A DNA stretch of 19,283 nt from CAZQKE01 sp964593865 (GTDB taxonomy: Bacteria; Chloroflexota; Anaerolineae; JAAYZQ01): NCBI GenBank assembly GCA_964593865.1, contig CAZQKE010000063.1, forward strand, positions 1-19,283. Direction: 5' to 3'. Both the position numbers and the translations under genes were made by a program. Every line of letters begins with the position of its first letter. Positions within the stretch are counted from its first letter, which is position 1. Positions 1 through 6,516 of the stretch are shown piece after piece. The notes under the pieces are model-generated. The model was given only the letters and a program-made list of their open reading frames with translations, did not search any database and was not told the DNA's origin.

Positions 1-497
1 ACGGTCACGAATCGGTTAATTGCACCGTCAGGTAGGGCAGCCAATTTCGCAGCGCGATAACGAGACAGCAATTCAAGTCTACCATCTACCGAGCGCGAGA
101 TCAAGCCCAAATCTTGAGCTTCAGCCAACAAGGTGGGAACAATCATTTCAAACCCAATCGTCTCGCCTGCCGGGTCATCCCCCAAACGAGAGGAGATCGT
201 TTCCAAAGACTCGCGCGCTCTGTACAAGCAGCGGCGATCTCGTTCATTCCCATACCGAGCCAAAGCGATCATTGCTGCCAAAGTGGATACCAGACGGTCA
301 TGATAATAAACCGGTTCTGCCGCCCCCCAACTCCCATCGGGCAGCTGATGCTCCCGCAGCCATTCCAAAGCCTGCTCGCCAATCGGTTCGCCCAACCGGG
401 CCAACCGCGCGACCCAGGCCGTATCATAGGCCACACTCTCCATCCGACCGGGGCCGATCTCTTTCAACAATCGGTGAATGCTCCGATGCAAGTCCAC
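1..497 (-). CDS. Class II diterpene cyclase, Rv3377c-like, partial (C-terminal part beyond window)
   Basis: The frame is open from a GTG at 497 to the window edge, giving the first 165 residues. A TGA four codons upstream makes this GTG the only possible start, and GAGGTG sits 5 nt before it. Residues 22-30 read SVAYDTAWV, the N-terminal signature of class II diterpene synthases. A WLREHQLPDGSWGA stretch follows (prenyltransferase/squalene-cyclase alpha-barrel repeat), then DRLVSTLAAMIAL and GFEMIVPTLLAEA. All match my memory of halimadienyl (tuberculosinyl) diphosphate synthase Rv3377c, about 500 aa. The expected reaction is protonation-initiated cyclisation of geranylgeranyl diphosphate to a bicyclic diterpenyl diphosphate. 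The DxDD-type acid motif lies off the left edge, so activity and product cannot be judged. The gene is the last seen of the minus-strand operon, 41 bp after the glycosyltransferase stop and two genes from its likely partner synthase. Confidence 0.85.
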   Translation of the reverse strand, partial: MDLHRSIHRLLKEIGPGRMESVAYDTAWVARLARLGEPIGEQALEWLREHQLPDGSWGAAEPVYYHDRLVSTLAAMIALARYGNERDRRCLYRARESLETISSRLGDDPAGETIGFEMIVPTLLAEAQDLGLISRSVDGRLELLSRYRAAKLAALPDGAINRFVT

Positions 498-538
498 GAA
501 TCCACCTCATCCAAGTTCTGTTAACCGGCAAATCCGGC

Positions 539-1873
539 CTACCTGAGCGAAACAGGAGACACTCCGGCCAACGCATAGATCTCCCTTTTTTCCCACAACC
601 GCCGCAACAAAAGAGCATAGAAGGTCAACAAGACGATCATGATCAAAGGAACGTAGATGCTGGGATCCGTTAGAATGTACATCCCAGGCAGCACGACAGA
701 CGGTCCGCCGACCATGAAGCTCAGCACCTGCCAAAGGTCCAGCAAAGCATAAGGAAGGAAGACTACCCAAACCAGGGCCTGCTCCCAACGACGCACCAAC
801 GTCGCCGAAAGATATGTGAAAACGGCAATGCCTAGGGATAGCTCCCAAACCATGTCCAGCCAGATAAAAGCTCCCAAGTAGAGAACAAAAGCCAGCTCAA
901 GCGCCAGATTCGGGACTCGGTATCCGGCCCGACGGACGGGTCGGCGCAAATAGATAAAACATACTCCCAACAGAGGAACCAACAACAAAACCTTGATCAG
1001 CGTTGCCAGGAACAAGGTATCCGGCGACACTCCCAAAAGGTAGACGACGATCTGGGTCACCGAGTGATTATAACCCAAGAACGGCGCATCGGGACCACGC
1101 CAGGGGAAGTTATGACGCAGATTCAGCAGAAACTGCACATAATCCACATACTGTTGACTTCCGTATGCCGGCCCTACGGCCAACATGGTGATGGCCACCA
1201 CAATTAGATAAATGACAACTGCTCCCCCGACCAGTTTGAGGAAGAAACGATAACGCCCCAGCAGCAAGGGAACGGCAGCCGCAAAAGCCCAATGGGGCTT
1301 GGTCTGCAAAATCACCGACAACCACAATAACGCCCAACCTAAGCGTTCGTTCAAAATCGCCTCAATCAACAAGGTTGCCAGCAACGCTACGGGAATGTAA
1401 ATATTCAAATATCCCAGATCGCTCCAAAACGCCGAGAAGACTAACCAAAGGGGCAACATCCAAGCCAGTGCCTCGCACGCCCGATCCAGGCGCAGACGAC
1501 AAAATATGCGCCCCCACCAGATGTACAGCAAGACATAGACGACAATGTGCAGAACTGCGTCAAGAACCACAATAAACGATGTGGGCAGATCTAGAAGCGG
1601 GACAAACATCAGCGCATATGCTGGCGAGTATTGGTAAACCTCTATGATGTCTCCTCGTGGATATAGATCCTGGCCCAAGCGGAGATTTCGAGCCGCATCC
1701 AAATACAGTCGCAGATCAACCGGTACAAACACCTCTCCTTCCGGTCCCGGCAGCAGCATCCCGCCCAAAAAGATCGCTTGCACCAGCAGCCGCAGCACTA
1801 CATAGATCACCGTCAGGACCAAAACGACGCGGTATATTTTGGAACGTGACCAGCAACGTCGCAGGTATTCCAC
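539..1873 (-). CDS. GT87/DUF2029-type polytopic membrane glycosyltransferase
   Basis: This is a 444-residue integral membrane protein starting at GTG 1873, one base after the TAG of the tuberculosinol-synthase homologue, so it is almost certainly translationally coupled. The first membrane segment is at residues 14-38. It is followed by an external loop containing PVDLRLYLDAARNL and a YQYSPAYALMFVPL stretch, the arrangement of the GT87 (DUF2029) polyprenyl-phosphate-sugar-dependent mannosyltransferase family. There the Asp of the D-x-x-x-Y motif in the first loop is catalytic. Around ten further hydrophobic segments follow, ending in a basic tail. By family the donor is a lipid-linked sugar and the reaction is on the outer face of the membrane; the acceptor is unknown. 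Its position between two diterpene synthases suggests a lipid or terpenoid acceptor, which is inference. GC content looks lower than in the right half of the window. Confidence 0.75.
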   Translation of the reverse strand: MEYLRRCWSRSKIYRVVLVLTVIYVVLRLLVQAIFLGGMLLPGPEGEVFVPVDLRLYLDAARNLRLGQDLYPRGDIIEVYQYSPAYALMFVPLLDLPTSFIVVLDAVLHIVVYVLLYIWWGRIFCRLRLDRACEALAWMLPLWLVFSAFWSDLGYLNIYIPVALLATLLIEAILNERLGWALLWLSVILQTKPHWAFAAAVPLLLGRYRFFLKLVGGAVVIYLIVVAITMLAVGPAYGSQQYVDYVQFLLNLRHNFPWRGPDAPFLGYNHSVTQIVVYLLGVSPDTLFLATLIKVLLLVPLLGVCFIYLRRPVRRAGYRVPNLALELAFVLYLGAFIWLDMVWELSLGIAVFTYLSATLVRRWEQALVWVVFLPYALLDLWQVLSFMVGGPSVVLPGMYILTDPSIYVPLIMIVLLTFYALLLRRLWEKREIYALAGVSPVSLR

Positions 1874-1874
1874 C

Positions 1875-2807
1875 CTACGCCTCCAAAAGTCCTCCTCCGT
1901 CGGGCCAACGCACCTGGGGCAAAGGATACCAAACTCCCGTCTCCGCCCACTGGACTCCGATTCCCAAAGTCCGCTCCCGATTCAGGCGGTAGAAAGCATC
2001 CATAAAAGCCCAATCTTCGGCGGTCAGAGCCTCATAGTCCGGCTCGCCCCGACGGGCGTAGAGATGGTCATACAAAATAGCCCGCAGCTGCCGTTCTGTG
2101 ATATAGAGAGAAGGGCAAATGGTGAAATACAGGTCCTCTTCCCCCAGGGCCAGCAAGGGCATATCAAAAGCGGCGAATTTGTCGAACCCGATGAAAATAT
2201 CCACCGGTTCCACATATTCGCCGTAGTACAATGCAACCAGCGTGCGGCGGTCGGGGATACGTCCGTGCTCTTCGTAGTAGCGCACGGCCAGCTCGGCTAC
2301 GGTCTCGGTAGCATCGTTGGCAAAGACGCCAAAAAAGAGCCGGTAGCGGTCATGATTCAGCGTGCGCTCCGTCGCCGCATCAAAAAGATCGGAGAGATAA
2401 GCATAGGGTGTTGGAGCAAAGTACTTACGATAGTCACCGTAAAAACGCACACGCACGCGATATTCATCGTAAAAACGCAGAAAATCCGGGTGAGTCGCCA
2501 AACGGCTCAACCCTTCGGCGGCCATGGCGATATAGTCATCGCCTCGCTCCAACAGATCCGGGCCGAATACCGGTGTCAGAAGAGTGTCCAATCCATGGTC
2601 GAAAAAGAGGCGATAGACCCTGATGTGGTGCTCGGTCGCCGTATCCAGATAAGACTGCACGGCGTCTACTCCCTCCTGGGGAGGATACTCGAGCATAAAC
2701 CAGCGACGAGTGCCGTTAATGGGAAAGACGCAGACCTTGGGGCCTGCCTCCCGCACGATCCGCGCCACCTCTTCGGTGGGAAGGGATTCAAACTCCCGGA
2801 GGTCCAT
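1875..2807 (-). CDS. Tuberculosinol/kolavelool synthase-like diterpene synthase (Rv3378c family, cis-prenyltransferase fold)
   Basis: At 310 residues this is close to Rv3378c (about 296). The match, recalled without a search, runs end to end: GPKVCVFPINGTRRWFMLE at 22-40 versus GPKVSVFPFDGTRRWFHLE; LLERGDDYI; FYGDYRK; FGVFANDATETVAEL; YYGEYVEPVDIFIGF; SLYITERQLRAILYDHLY; and a C-terminal tail with GIGVQWAETGVWY. The family has a Z-prenyl-synthase fold and removes diphosphate from a cyclised diterpenyl diphosphate to give a tertiary or primary diterpene alcohol. In mycobacteria it can attach adenosine instead. The ATG at 2807 lies 3 nt after the upstream acyltransferase stop, with GGAGAGGTG just before it. 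Residue 31 is Asn (AAC, 2715-2717), where Rv3378c has the catalytic Asp of DGTRRW. The next gene, a GT87 enzyme, begins 1 nt after its stop. Confidence 0.87.
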   Translation of the reverse strand: MDLREFESLPTEEVARIVREAGPKVCVFPINGTRRWFMLEYPPQEGVDAVQSYLDTATEHHIRVYRLFFDHGLDTLLTPVFGPDLLERGDDYIAMAAEGLSRLATHPDFLRFYDEYRVRVRFYGDYRKYFAPTPYAYLSDLFDAATERTLNHDRYRLFFGVFANDATETVAELAVRYYEEHGRIPDRRTLVALYYGEYVEPVDIFIGFDKFAAFDMPLLALGEEDLYFTICPSLYITERQLRAILYDHLYARRGEPDYEALTAEDWAFMDAFYRLNRERTLGIGVQWAETGVWYPLPQVRWPDGGGLLEA

Positions 2808-2810
2808 CCA

Positions 2811-3872
2811 TCACCTCTCCCCGCCGATCTCTTCTGCTCCGGCAGCCGGAGCCAACCAACGACCCAGTTGCCGGAAGAGCCAACCGGCGCCGGCATAGAC
2901 CACATAATTGTTGCTTTCCAGCCGAAAGCCCAATCGCTCTTTCATGGTATATGCCCCGCCACCGCCGCGCAGTACCCGCACCCCATCCTCAATTGCAGTG
3001 CGGATGGCAGCATACACCAGCTGAAAATAGGCATAGCGAACCGAATAATCCAGGCCCAACAATGCCAAGAAACGGGTATCTCCCTCCCCTAGGACCAAAC
3101 CGCAGCCCACCAACCGATCCCCGATCTCGGCGGTCAGCCAAGCGGCATCCACCATGCCCGCCCGTTCCCAAATGGCCCGCGCCCGCGGGTTCGGTTCGCT
3201 GCCGTGATGCCTCTCCACATTGCGGATGAGGGCCAACGCTTCCTCGGTCCGCACCGGTTGACGGTGACGCCGGACGACGATGCCCAGATCCGCCGCCCGG
3301 TTACGGTGGCGACGGTAGTCCTTGCGCACCGATTTCTTCAAATGGCGCAAGTAGCCTTCAAAATCAGGCCAGGTGATAACCAAGCGGGTTCCCGGATCCG
3401 AGATGGCAAGGGGTTGAAACCCGCCGGGCCAGGTCGGCCAGCGCACTTCCTCTGCCTCCAAGTAATCGAACAGCAAGAAGGAAGCGCGATATTGGCGGGC
3501 CAGCAACCGTGCCATCTCGCCGATGGATTCCAACGCCTCGGCCCGCAGGGTCGAATCGGCGAAAAGCAGACCGGAAGTGGCAGCCAACGGCGAACGGCAG
3601 ATCAGCAAAGGTCGGTAACGCAACAATGCCTGCACCCCGGTCCGCAACCACCGCGACGGGATGGGCAACGGCTCCTGTTCGGTCAGCCACAGTGTCGCCC
3701 GAGCCACGGGTTCGCCGCCGCGGGACAAGATGAGATAGAATGGCCGGTCCCCCTCCAAGACCGCTTCGCCAAAGCGGTACCATCGCCAGGTAGTAAAGGG
3801 CTGCCCGGTGCCCAAGCGATCCCAAACTTCTCGATCTACCTCATGAATGCTATGTGCGACCTCTAGCTTCAT
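2811..3872 (-). CDS. FemAB/GNAT-like acyltransferase (BioF2-like, Acetyltransf_6 type)
   Basis: This is a soluble protein of about 353 residues. The core DFEGYLRHLKKSVRKDYRRHRN is the signature of the FemAB-related acetyltransferase (BioF2-like) fold. The C-terminal half has the matching second element: YAYFQLVYAAIRTAIEDG, then a Gly-rich RGGGGAYTMKERLGFR. Members transfer acyl or aminoacyl groups in cell-envelope, lipid or exopolysaccharide assembly; the substrate here cannot be read from the sequence. I chose ATG 3872 (MKLEVAHSI), which overlaps the upstream HTH gene by 23 nt. In-frame starts at 3887 or 3914 would add up to 14 unconserved residues; none has a clear Shine-Dalgarno, consistent with translational coupling. 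It ends 3 nt before the diterpene synthase, so it belongs to the same transcript. An acylating or aminoacylating step on the diterpenoid or its glycoside is possible but unproven. Confidence 0.7.
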   Translation of the reverse strand: MKLEVAHSIHEVDREVWDRLGTGQPFTTWRWYRFGEAVLEGDRPFYLILSRGGEPVARATLWLTEQEPLPIPSRWLRTGVQALLRYRPLLICRSPLAATSGLLFADSTLRAEALESIGEMARLLARQYRASFLLFDYLEAEEVRWPTWPGGFQPLAISDPGTRLVITWPDFEGYLRHLKKSVRKDYRRHRNRAADLGIVVRRHRQPVRTEEALALIRNVERHHGSEPNPRARAIWERAGMVDAAWLTAEIGDRLVGCGLVLGEGDTRFLALLGLDYSVRYAYFQLVYAAIRTAIEDGVRVLRGGGGAYTMKERLGFRLESNNYVVYAGAGWLFRQLGRWLAPAAGAEEIGGER

Positions 3873-4083
3873 CGCCGGTAGCTGCATTGAGCCGGTTGTC
3901 GCCCAACCAGGCATCCAGGTCTGATTCTTGGATCCGCCAGCCCCGCCCTACCTTGTATGCCGGCAAAATGCCTTGTTTGATCCAGCGGCGCACCGTGTAC
4001 ACCGATACCCGCAACAGATCGGACACCTCTTGCGGAGTCAAAAACGAGCGACGCTCCGCCGGGTCCGTTGCCTGCGTGGACAT
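3850..4083 (-). CDS. Excisionase/MerR-type helix-turn-helix DNA-binding protein
   Basis: This is a 77-residue protein with a single HTH_17 domain: FLTPQEVSDLLRVSVYTVRRWI forms the helix-turn-helix, and KQGILPAYKVGRGWRIQESDLDAWL the wing and last helix. Such small proteins bind DNA as excisionase-like or BldC-like regulators; BldC-type members are transcription factors rather than recombination factors. The start is ATG 4083, with GGAGG 5 nt upstream; a tandem ATG at 4086 is possible. It is the first gene of the diterpene operon and overlaps the next gene, so it may regulate its own operon. There is no integrase or attachment site in the window, which argues against a phage excisionase role. 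Confidence 0.8.
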   Translation of the reverse strand: MSTQATDPAERRSFLTPQEVSDLLRVSVYTVRRWIKQGILPAYKVGRGWRIQESDLDAWLGDNRLNAATGDEARGRT

Positions 4084-4118
4084 CATGGCCTCCAAGTACC
4101 CTCGGTCACGATGCCCCT

Positions 4119-4147
4119 AGTATAGCATAAAGTAGCATAACGGACCA
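4119..4147 (-). promoter_or_regulatory. Candidate promoter of the HTH-diterpene operon
   Basis: Read on the minus strand, TATACT (4124-4119) lies 17 bp from a weak -35 TGGTCC (4147-4142), about 36 bp ahead of the HTH start codon. The -35 is poor, which would suit an activator-dependent promoter. TAGCATAA occurs twice on the plus strand at 4123-4130 and 4133-4140, one helical turn apart, within the promoter spacer and -10. Confidence 0.45.
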
Positions 4148-4153
4148 TAGGAC

Positions 4154-4165
4154 AATAGTACTATT
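4154..4165. promoter_or_regulatory. Perfect 12-bp palindrome upstream of the HTH gene
   Basis: AATAGTACTATT is self-complementary over all 12 bases. It lies between the stop of the YtxH-like gene and the candidate promoter of the diterpene operon, just upstream of the -35. It is a reasonable operator candidate for the HTH protein or another dimeric regulator. Confidence 0.4.
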
Positions 4166-4193
4166 TGGGGGCGACAACGCGATTGCGCGAGCA

Positions 4194-4415
4194 TCACCGG
4201 TCACGGGGCAACGGCTGCTTGAGCGACTCAAACTGAGCCGTCAGTTCCCGTCGCCGCTCCTCGGCAGCCCGACGGCCCTCTTCCAGAACCAGCTCTACGC
4301 GTTCGCGGATCAGGCGGCGCGTTTCGTCGCCGCTACGCGGGACCAAGAGCAAAGCAACCCCCAATCCCACCGCCGCGCCCAGCAAAAAGCCCGCAGAAAA
4401 TCTAAACAGCTTCAT
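4194..4415 (-). CDS. YtxH-like small membrane protein
   Basis: The product is 73 residues from ATG 4415, preceded by AAGGAGG with 6-7 nt spacing. A longer frame reaching 4502 would run through the promoter and is rejected. The N-terminal MKLFRFSAGFLLGAAVGLGVALLLVP is a glycine-rich membrane helix ending in a P-R-S-G turn. It is followed by about 45 residues of charged amphipathic helix rich in Glu and Arg, likely a coiled coil. This is the plan of YtxH family proteins, which are single-pass, N-terminally anchored and often stress-linked; their biochemical role is not established. It appears to be a single-gene transcript with its own promoter at 4474-4502. Confidence 0.75.
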   Translation of the reverse strand: MKLFRFSAGFLLGAAVGLGVALLLVPRSGDETRRLIRERVELVLEEGRRAAEERRRELTAQFESLKQPLPRDR

Positions 4416-4473
4416 AATCGCCTCCTTGAGAGTGCCAAAGCCGTTTTTCGCCGCCAAGTCGCGGTCGGCCCGC

Positions 4474-4502
4474 ATTATACCCCAAGTGCCCTCGTAGGGC
4501 AA
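4474..4502 (-). promoter_or_regulatory. Sigma-70-type promoter of the YtxH-like gene, with overlapping palindrome
   Basis: On the minus strand TTGCCC (4502-4497) is followed after 17 bp by a perfect TATAAT (4479-4474). The -35 lies in a hairpin-like palindrome TGCCCT-CGT-AGGGCA (4487-4501) that a repressor could use. The predicted transcript starts about 50 nt ahead of ATG 4415. Confidence 0.65.
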
Positions 4503-4610
4503 GTGCTTTCGTCATTTCCGGCAGAATCCAGAGCCATGTCACTAACGCAACTTTTATGCAACTGTAGAACGGGCTGCCGACAACGCCGAAAAAGAGCAAA
4601 AAGACTTTGC

Positions 4611-4804
4611 GCCCTTCGCGTCTTGGCGGCTCAAGAACCCGAACCGCGAAGACGCAAAGGGCACAAAGGAGGGAGAAAGTAAAAAAACCTTCGCGCTCTT
4701 GGCACCTTGGCGGCTCAAAAACCCGAACCGCGAAGGCGCAAAGGGCACGAAGGAGGGAGAAAGTGAAAAAACCTTCGCGCTCTTGGCGTCTTGGCGGTTC
4801 AAAA
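4611..4804. repeat. Intergenic direct repeat, 84-bp period, about 2.3 units
   Basis: The motif CCGCGAAG(A/G)CGCAAAGGGCA starts at 4644 and again at 4728, so the period is 84 bp. A partial unit precedes it from 4611. Each unit ends with a segment (TTCGCG...CTTGGCGGCTC) that is an imperfect inverted copy of its beginning, so the region can fold into hairpins. It fills most of the gap between the YtxH promoter and the end of the HD gene; the rest of that gap (4503-4610) shows nothing recognisable. It resembles the dispersed intergenic repeats common in Chloroflexota and cyanobacteria. Open frames across it on both strands are products of the repeat. Confidence 0.8.
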
Positions 4805-4815
4805 GGACAGAGCGA

Positions 4816-5382
4816 TCAAGGGGATGCAGCAGGCCGCAAGGCTTTCAGGCGGGTGTACAGCTCCGCACAGAGAGGGTAATGCCACACGTGCCGATCCATC
4901 GCCGCCCAAAACTCCTCCAATCCCCGACTACCGGACTGTTCATAGCGCAGGCATTGCACCATCATTTCCAACTTGTCTGCGTCGCGGACCAGGCATCCTT
5001 CGGGGCTGGCGTGGTCCTCAAATTCCTGCCACAGGGCACGCAGTCGTTCCCTGCCGGGCAGGGGAGCCAGCAGATCGGCCAGGGCCGTAGCCTCGGCTTT
5101 GCTTTTGACCTCGGCGGGGATAAGATGCACGGCAGAGCGCGGCAGGTCGGTCAGGCGCACCTCGGCCAGATCGTGCAACAAGGCCATGATGAGCACCTTC
5201 TCCCGATCCAGCGGTTCCTCCAGCAGATCGGTCAAGGCCAGGGCCACAAAGGCCACGCCAAAACTATGCTCGGCCACGCTCTCCACGTGGGCCACACCGC
5301 GCATCCCCCAGCCGGTGCGGGGCATCCGCTTCAGCGTTGCCGCTTCGAGGAAAAGGTCCACCAGATCATCGTGCTGTGCCAT
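4816..5382 (-). CDS. HD-domain phosphohydrolase (YfbR/HDDC2-like 5'-deoxynucleotidase family)
   Basis: This is a 188-residue soluble protein. The metal-binding HD pattern is clear: VAEHSFGVAF (His39), LLHDLAEVRLTD (His70-Asp71) and a later VRDADKLEMM (Asp134/Asp136). This matches the H...HD...D ligand order of YfbR/HDDC2-like enzymes, which remove phosphate from (deoxy)nucleoside 5'-monophosphates. The length is also typical (about 190-200). Substrate specificity cannot be read here. The ATG at 5382 overlaps the end of the membrane-protein gene by 17 nt, so translation is probably coupled and the gene is the last of the UbiA-led operon. The repeat array follows its stop codon and may help end or protect the transcript. 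Confidence 0.8.
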   Translation of the reverse strand: MAQHDDLVDLFLEAATLKRMPRTGWGMRGVAHVESVAEHSFGVAFVALALTDLLEEPLDREKVLIMALLHDLAEVRLTDLPRSAVHLIPAEVKSKAEATALADLLAPLPGRERLRALWQEFEDHASPEGCLVRDADKLEMMVQCLRYEQSGSRGLEEFWAAMDRHVWHYPLCAELYTRLKALRPAASP

Positions 5383-6499
5383 GCTCTACTTCCCAACACG
5401 CCTCCAGACGCACGGGATTAAACCCCTGGAAGCGGCATTCAACGGCATATTGTCCATCGGCGGATTCGGCCCGCAGCCAAACGTAGCTCCCCCACCGGGC
5501 CAACCGCGTGATGCGAGGGGCATCGCCCAGAGCAGCCGCCCGCTCTTGCAACCAAGCCTTCAGCTCATCGTCAACAGAGATGTCACAGGTGGAACAATCG
5601 GCAGGCGTCTCGCCGGAGGCGATCAAAGCCGGGAAGCCCTGCAAGTAGGGCGGGGCGGCATCGTAGCAAAAGGAGAGGTGATCGGCCAGGACGCGGCAAA
5701 CGATCCAGGTCCCGTTGTCAAAATCGGCAACGATGAAAATCGTATCGCCCATGCTCAGGTCCACCGCGCCGACCGAAAGGTGATAGTTCTCGCTCATCTG
5801 CTCCCGCACGGGGGCAACGGCGTTGTAGTTAAGGCCCTCGCGCAGGCTGAGTTCAAAAAGATCGCCGGGGTAGGTACGCCCGGTACGGATCGCTTCATGG
5901 ACCTGTTGGGCGGCCCGGCGCAAGGGGCGGCTCACCATTGAATCGGCGACCAAGCCTACGGCCAGGATAAGGGGCAGGGGTAGGAGCAAGAGGAACCAAG
6001 CCCGTCCACTCAACCGCCCCCCGGCATCGGTCTCGCCGATGATGGTTTCGGTGCGATAAGGCTGCAACAGGCCGAGAAAGGCCAGAGCCAGCACGGCAAA
6101 GAACCCGGCCATCAAGACACCCGTCGCCACCCCCGGATCGTAAGGATAGATGGGCAACCCCCAAGCACGGCGGTCGGCCAGCCACGCCGTCCAGGTGCGG
6201 CCATCGTAGGGCACATGCCCGATGATGCGCATCATCGGGAAAGCAACGATGAGCCAAAACAGCAACCCGGCCCAAGCACGACCGACGCGGGCCGTTAGCC
6301 AACCGGCCAGCCCCCCTAGGGCCACCAGCAGCAGCCCACCGACCAGCAGACCGGGATAGACCAACCAGGCCCCGACGGAACCCCAAAACAAAGCATCGGC
6401 CCCCCAGGCTCCAATCGCCAGGGCCAGGCCGATGAGTAAGCCGTTCAGCAAGCCAATGCGCCGCTCCAGACGTTGCGGTTCGGCGGTCTGCTCGGTCAT
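5366..6499 (-). CDS. Polytopic membrane protein of unknown function with a C-terminal soluble domain
   Basis: This is a 377-residue protein from ATG 6499 (MTEQTAEPQR), preceded by a purine-rich GGTGGAGCGCAGGTG. A longer frame would run back into the UbiA-family gene and is rejected. The N-terminal half has about five hydrophobic segments: roughly residues 16-35, 42-66, 78-92, 125-146 and 169-189. The remaining 185 or so residues are soluble and contain an aromatic-rich stretch and a CSTC pair near residue 300. I do not recognise a family. It sits 17 bp after the phosphoribosyltransferase homologue and overlaps the HD gene, so the three are one operon. The soluble part probably lies on one face of the membrane as a binding or sensor domain, which is inference. 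Confidence 0.6.
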   Translation of the reverse strand: MTEQTAEPQRLERRIGLLNGLLIGLALAIGAWGADALFWGSVGAWLVYPGLLVGGLLLVALGGLAGWLTARVGRAWAGLLFWLIVAFPMMRIIGHVPYDGRTWTAWLADRRAWGLPIYPYDPGVATGVLMAGFFAVLALAFLGLLQPYRTETIIGETDAGGRLSGRAWFLLLLPLPLILAVGLVADSMVSRPLRRAAQQVHEAIRTGRTYPGDLFELSLREGLNYNAVAPVREQMSENYHLSVGAVDLSMGDTIFIVADFDNGTWIVCRVLADHLSFCYDAAPPYLQGFPALIASGETPADCSTCDISVDDELKAWLQERAAALGDAPRITRLARWGSYVWLRAESADGQYAVECRFQGFNPVRLEACWEVEHGTAR

Positions 6500-6516
6500 C
6501 ACCTGCGCTCCACCGC

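Noticed and set aside
1839..3092. Plus-strand open frame of 417 codons opposite the diterpene synthase and acyltransferase genes
   Set aside because: It is antisense to two genes with clear family matches, has no domain signature and spans gene borders.
4611..4804. Possible CRISPR array
   Set aside because: The whole 84-bp unit is repeated, with no unique spacers, and no cas genes are present.
4554..4879. Open frames on both strands coding QDAKSAK-like and AKTQRAQRREK-like repeats
   Set aside because: They are translations of the 84-bp intergenic repeat, with no ribosome binding site or family.
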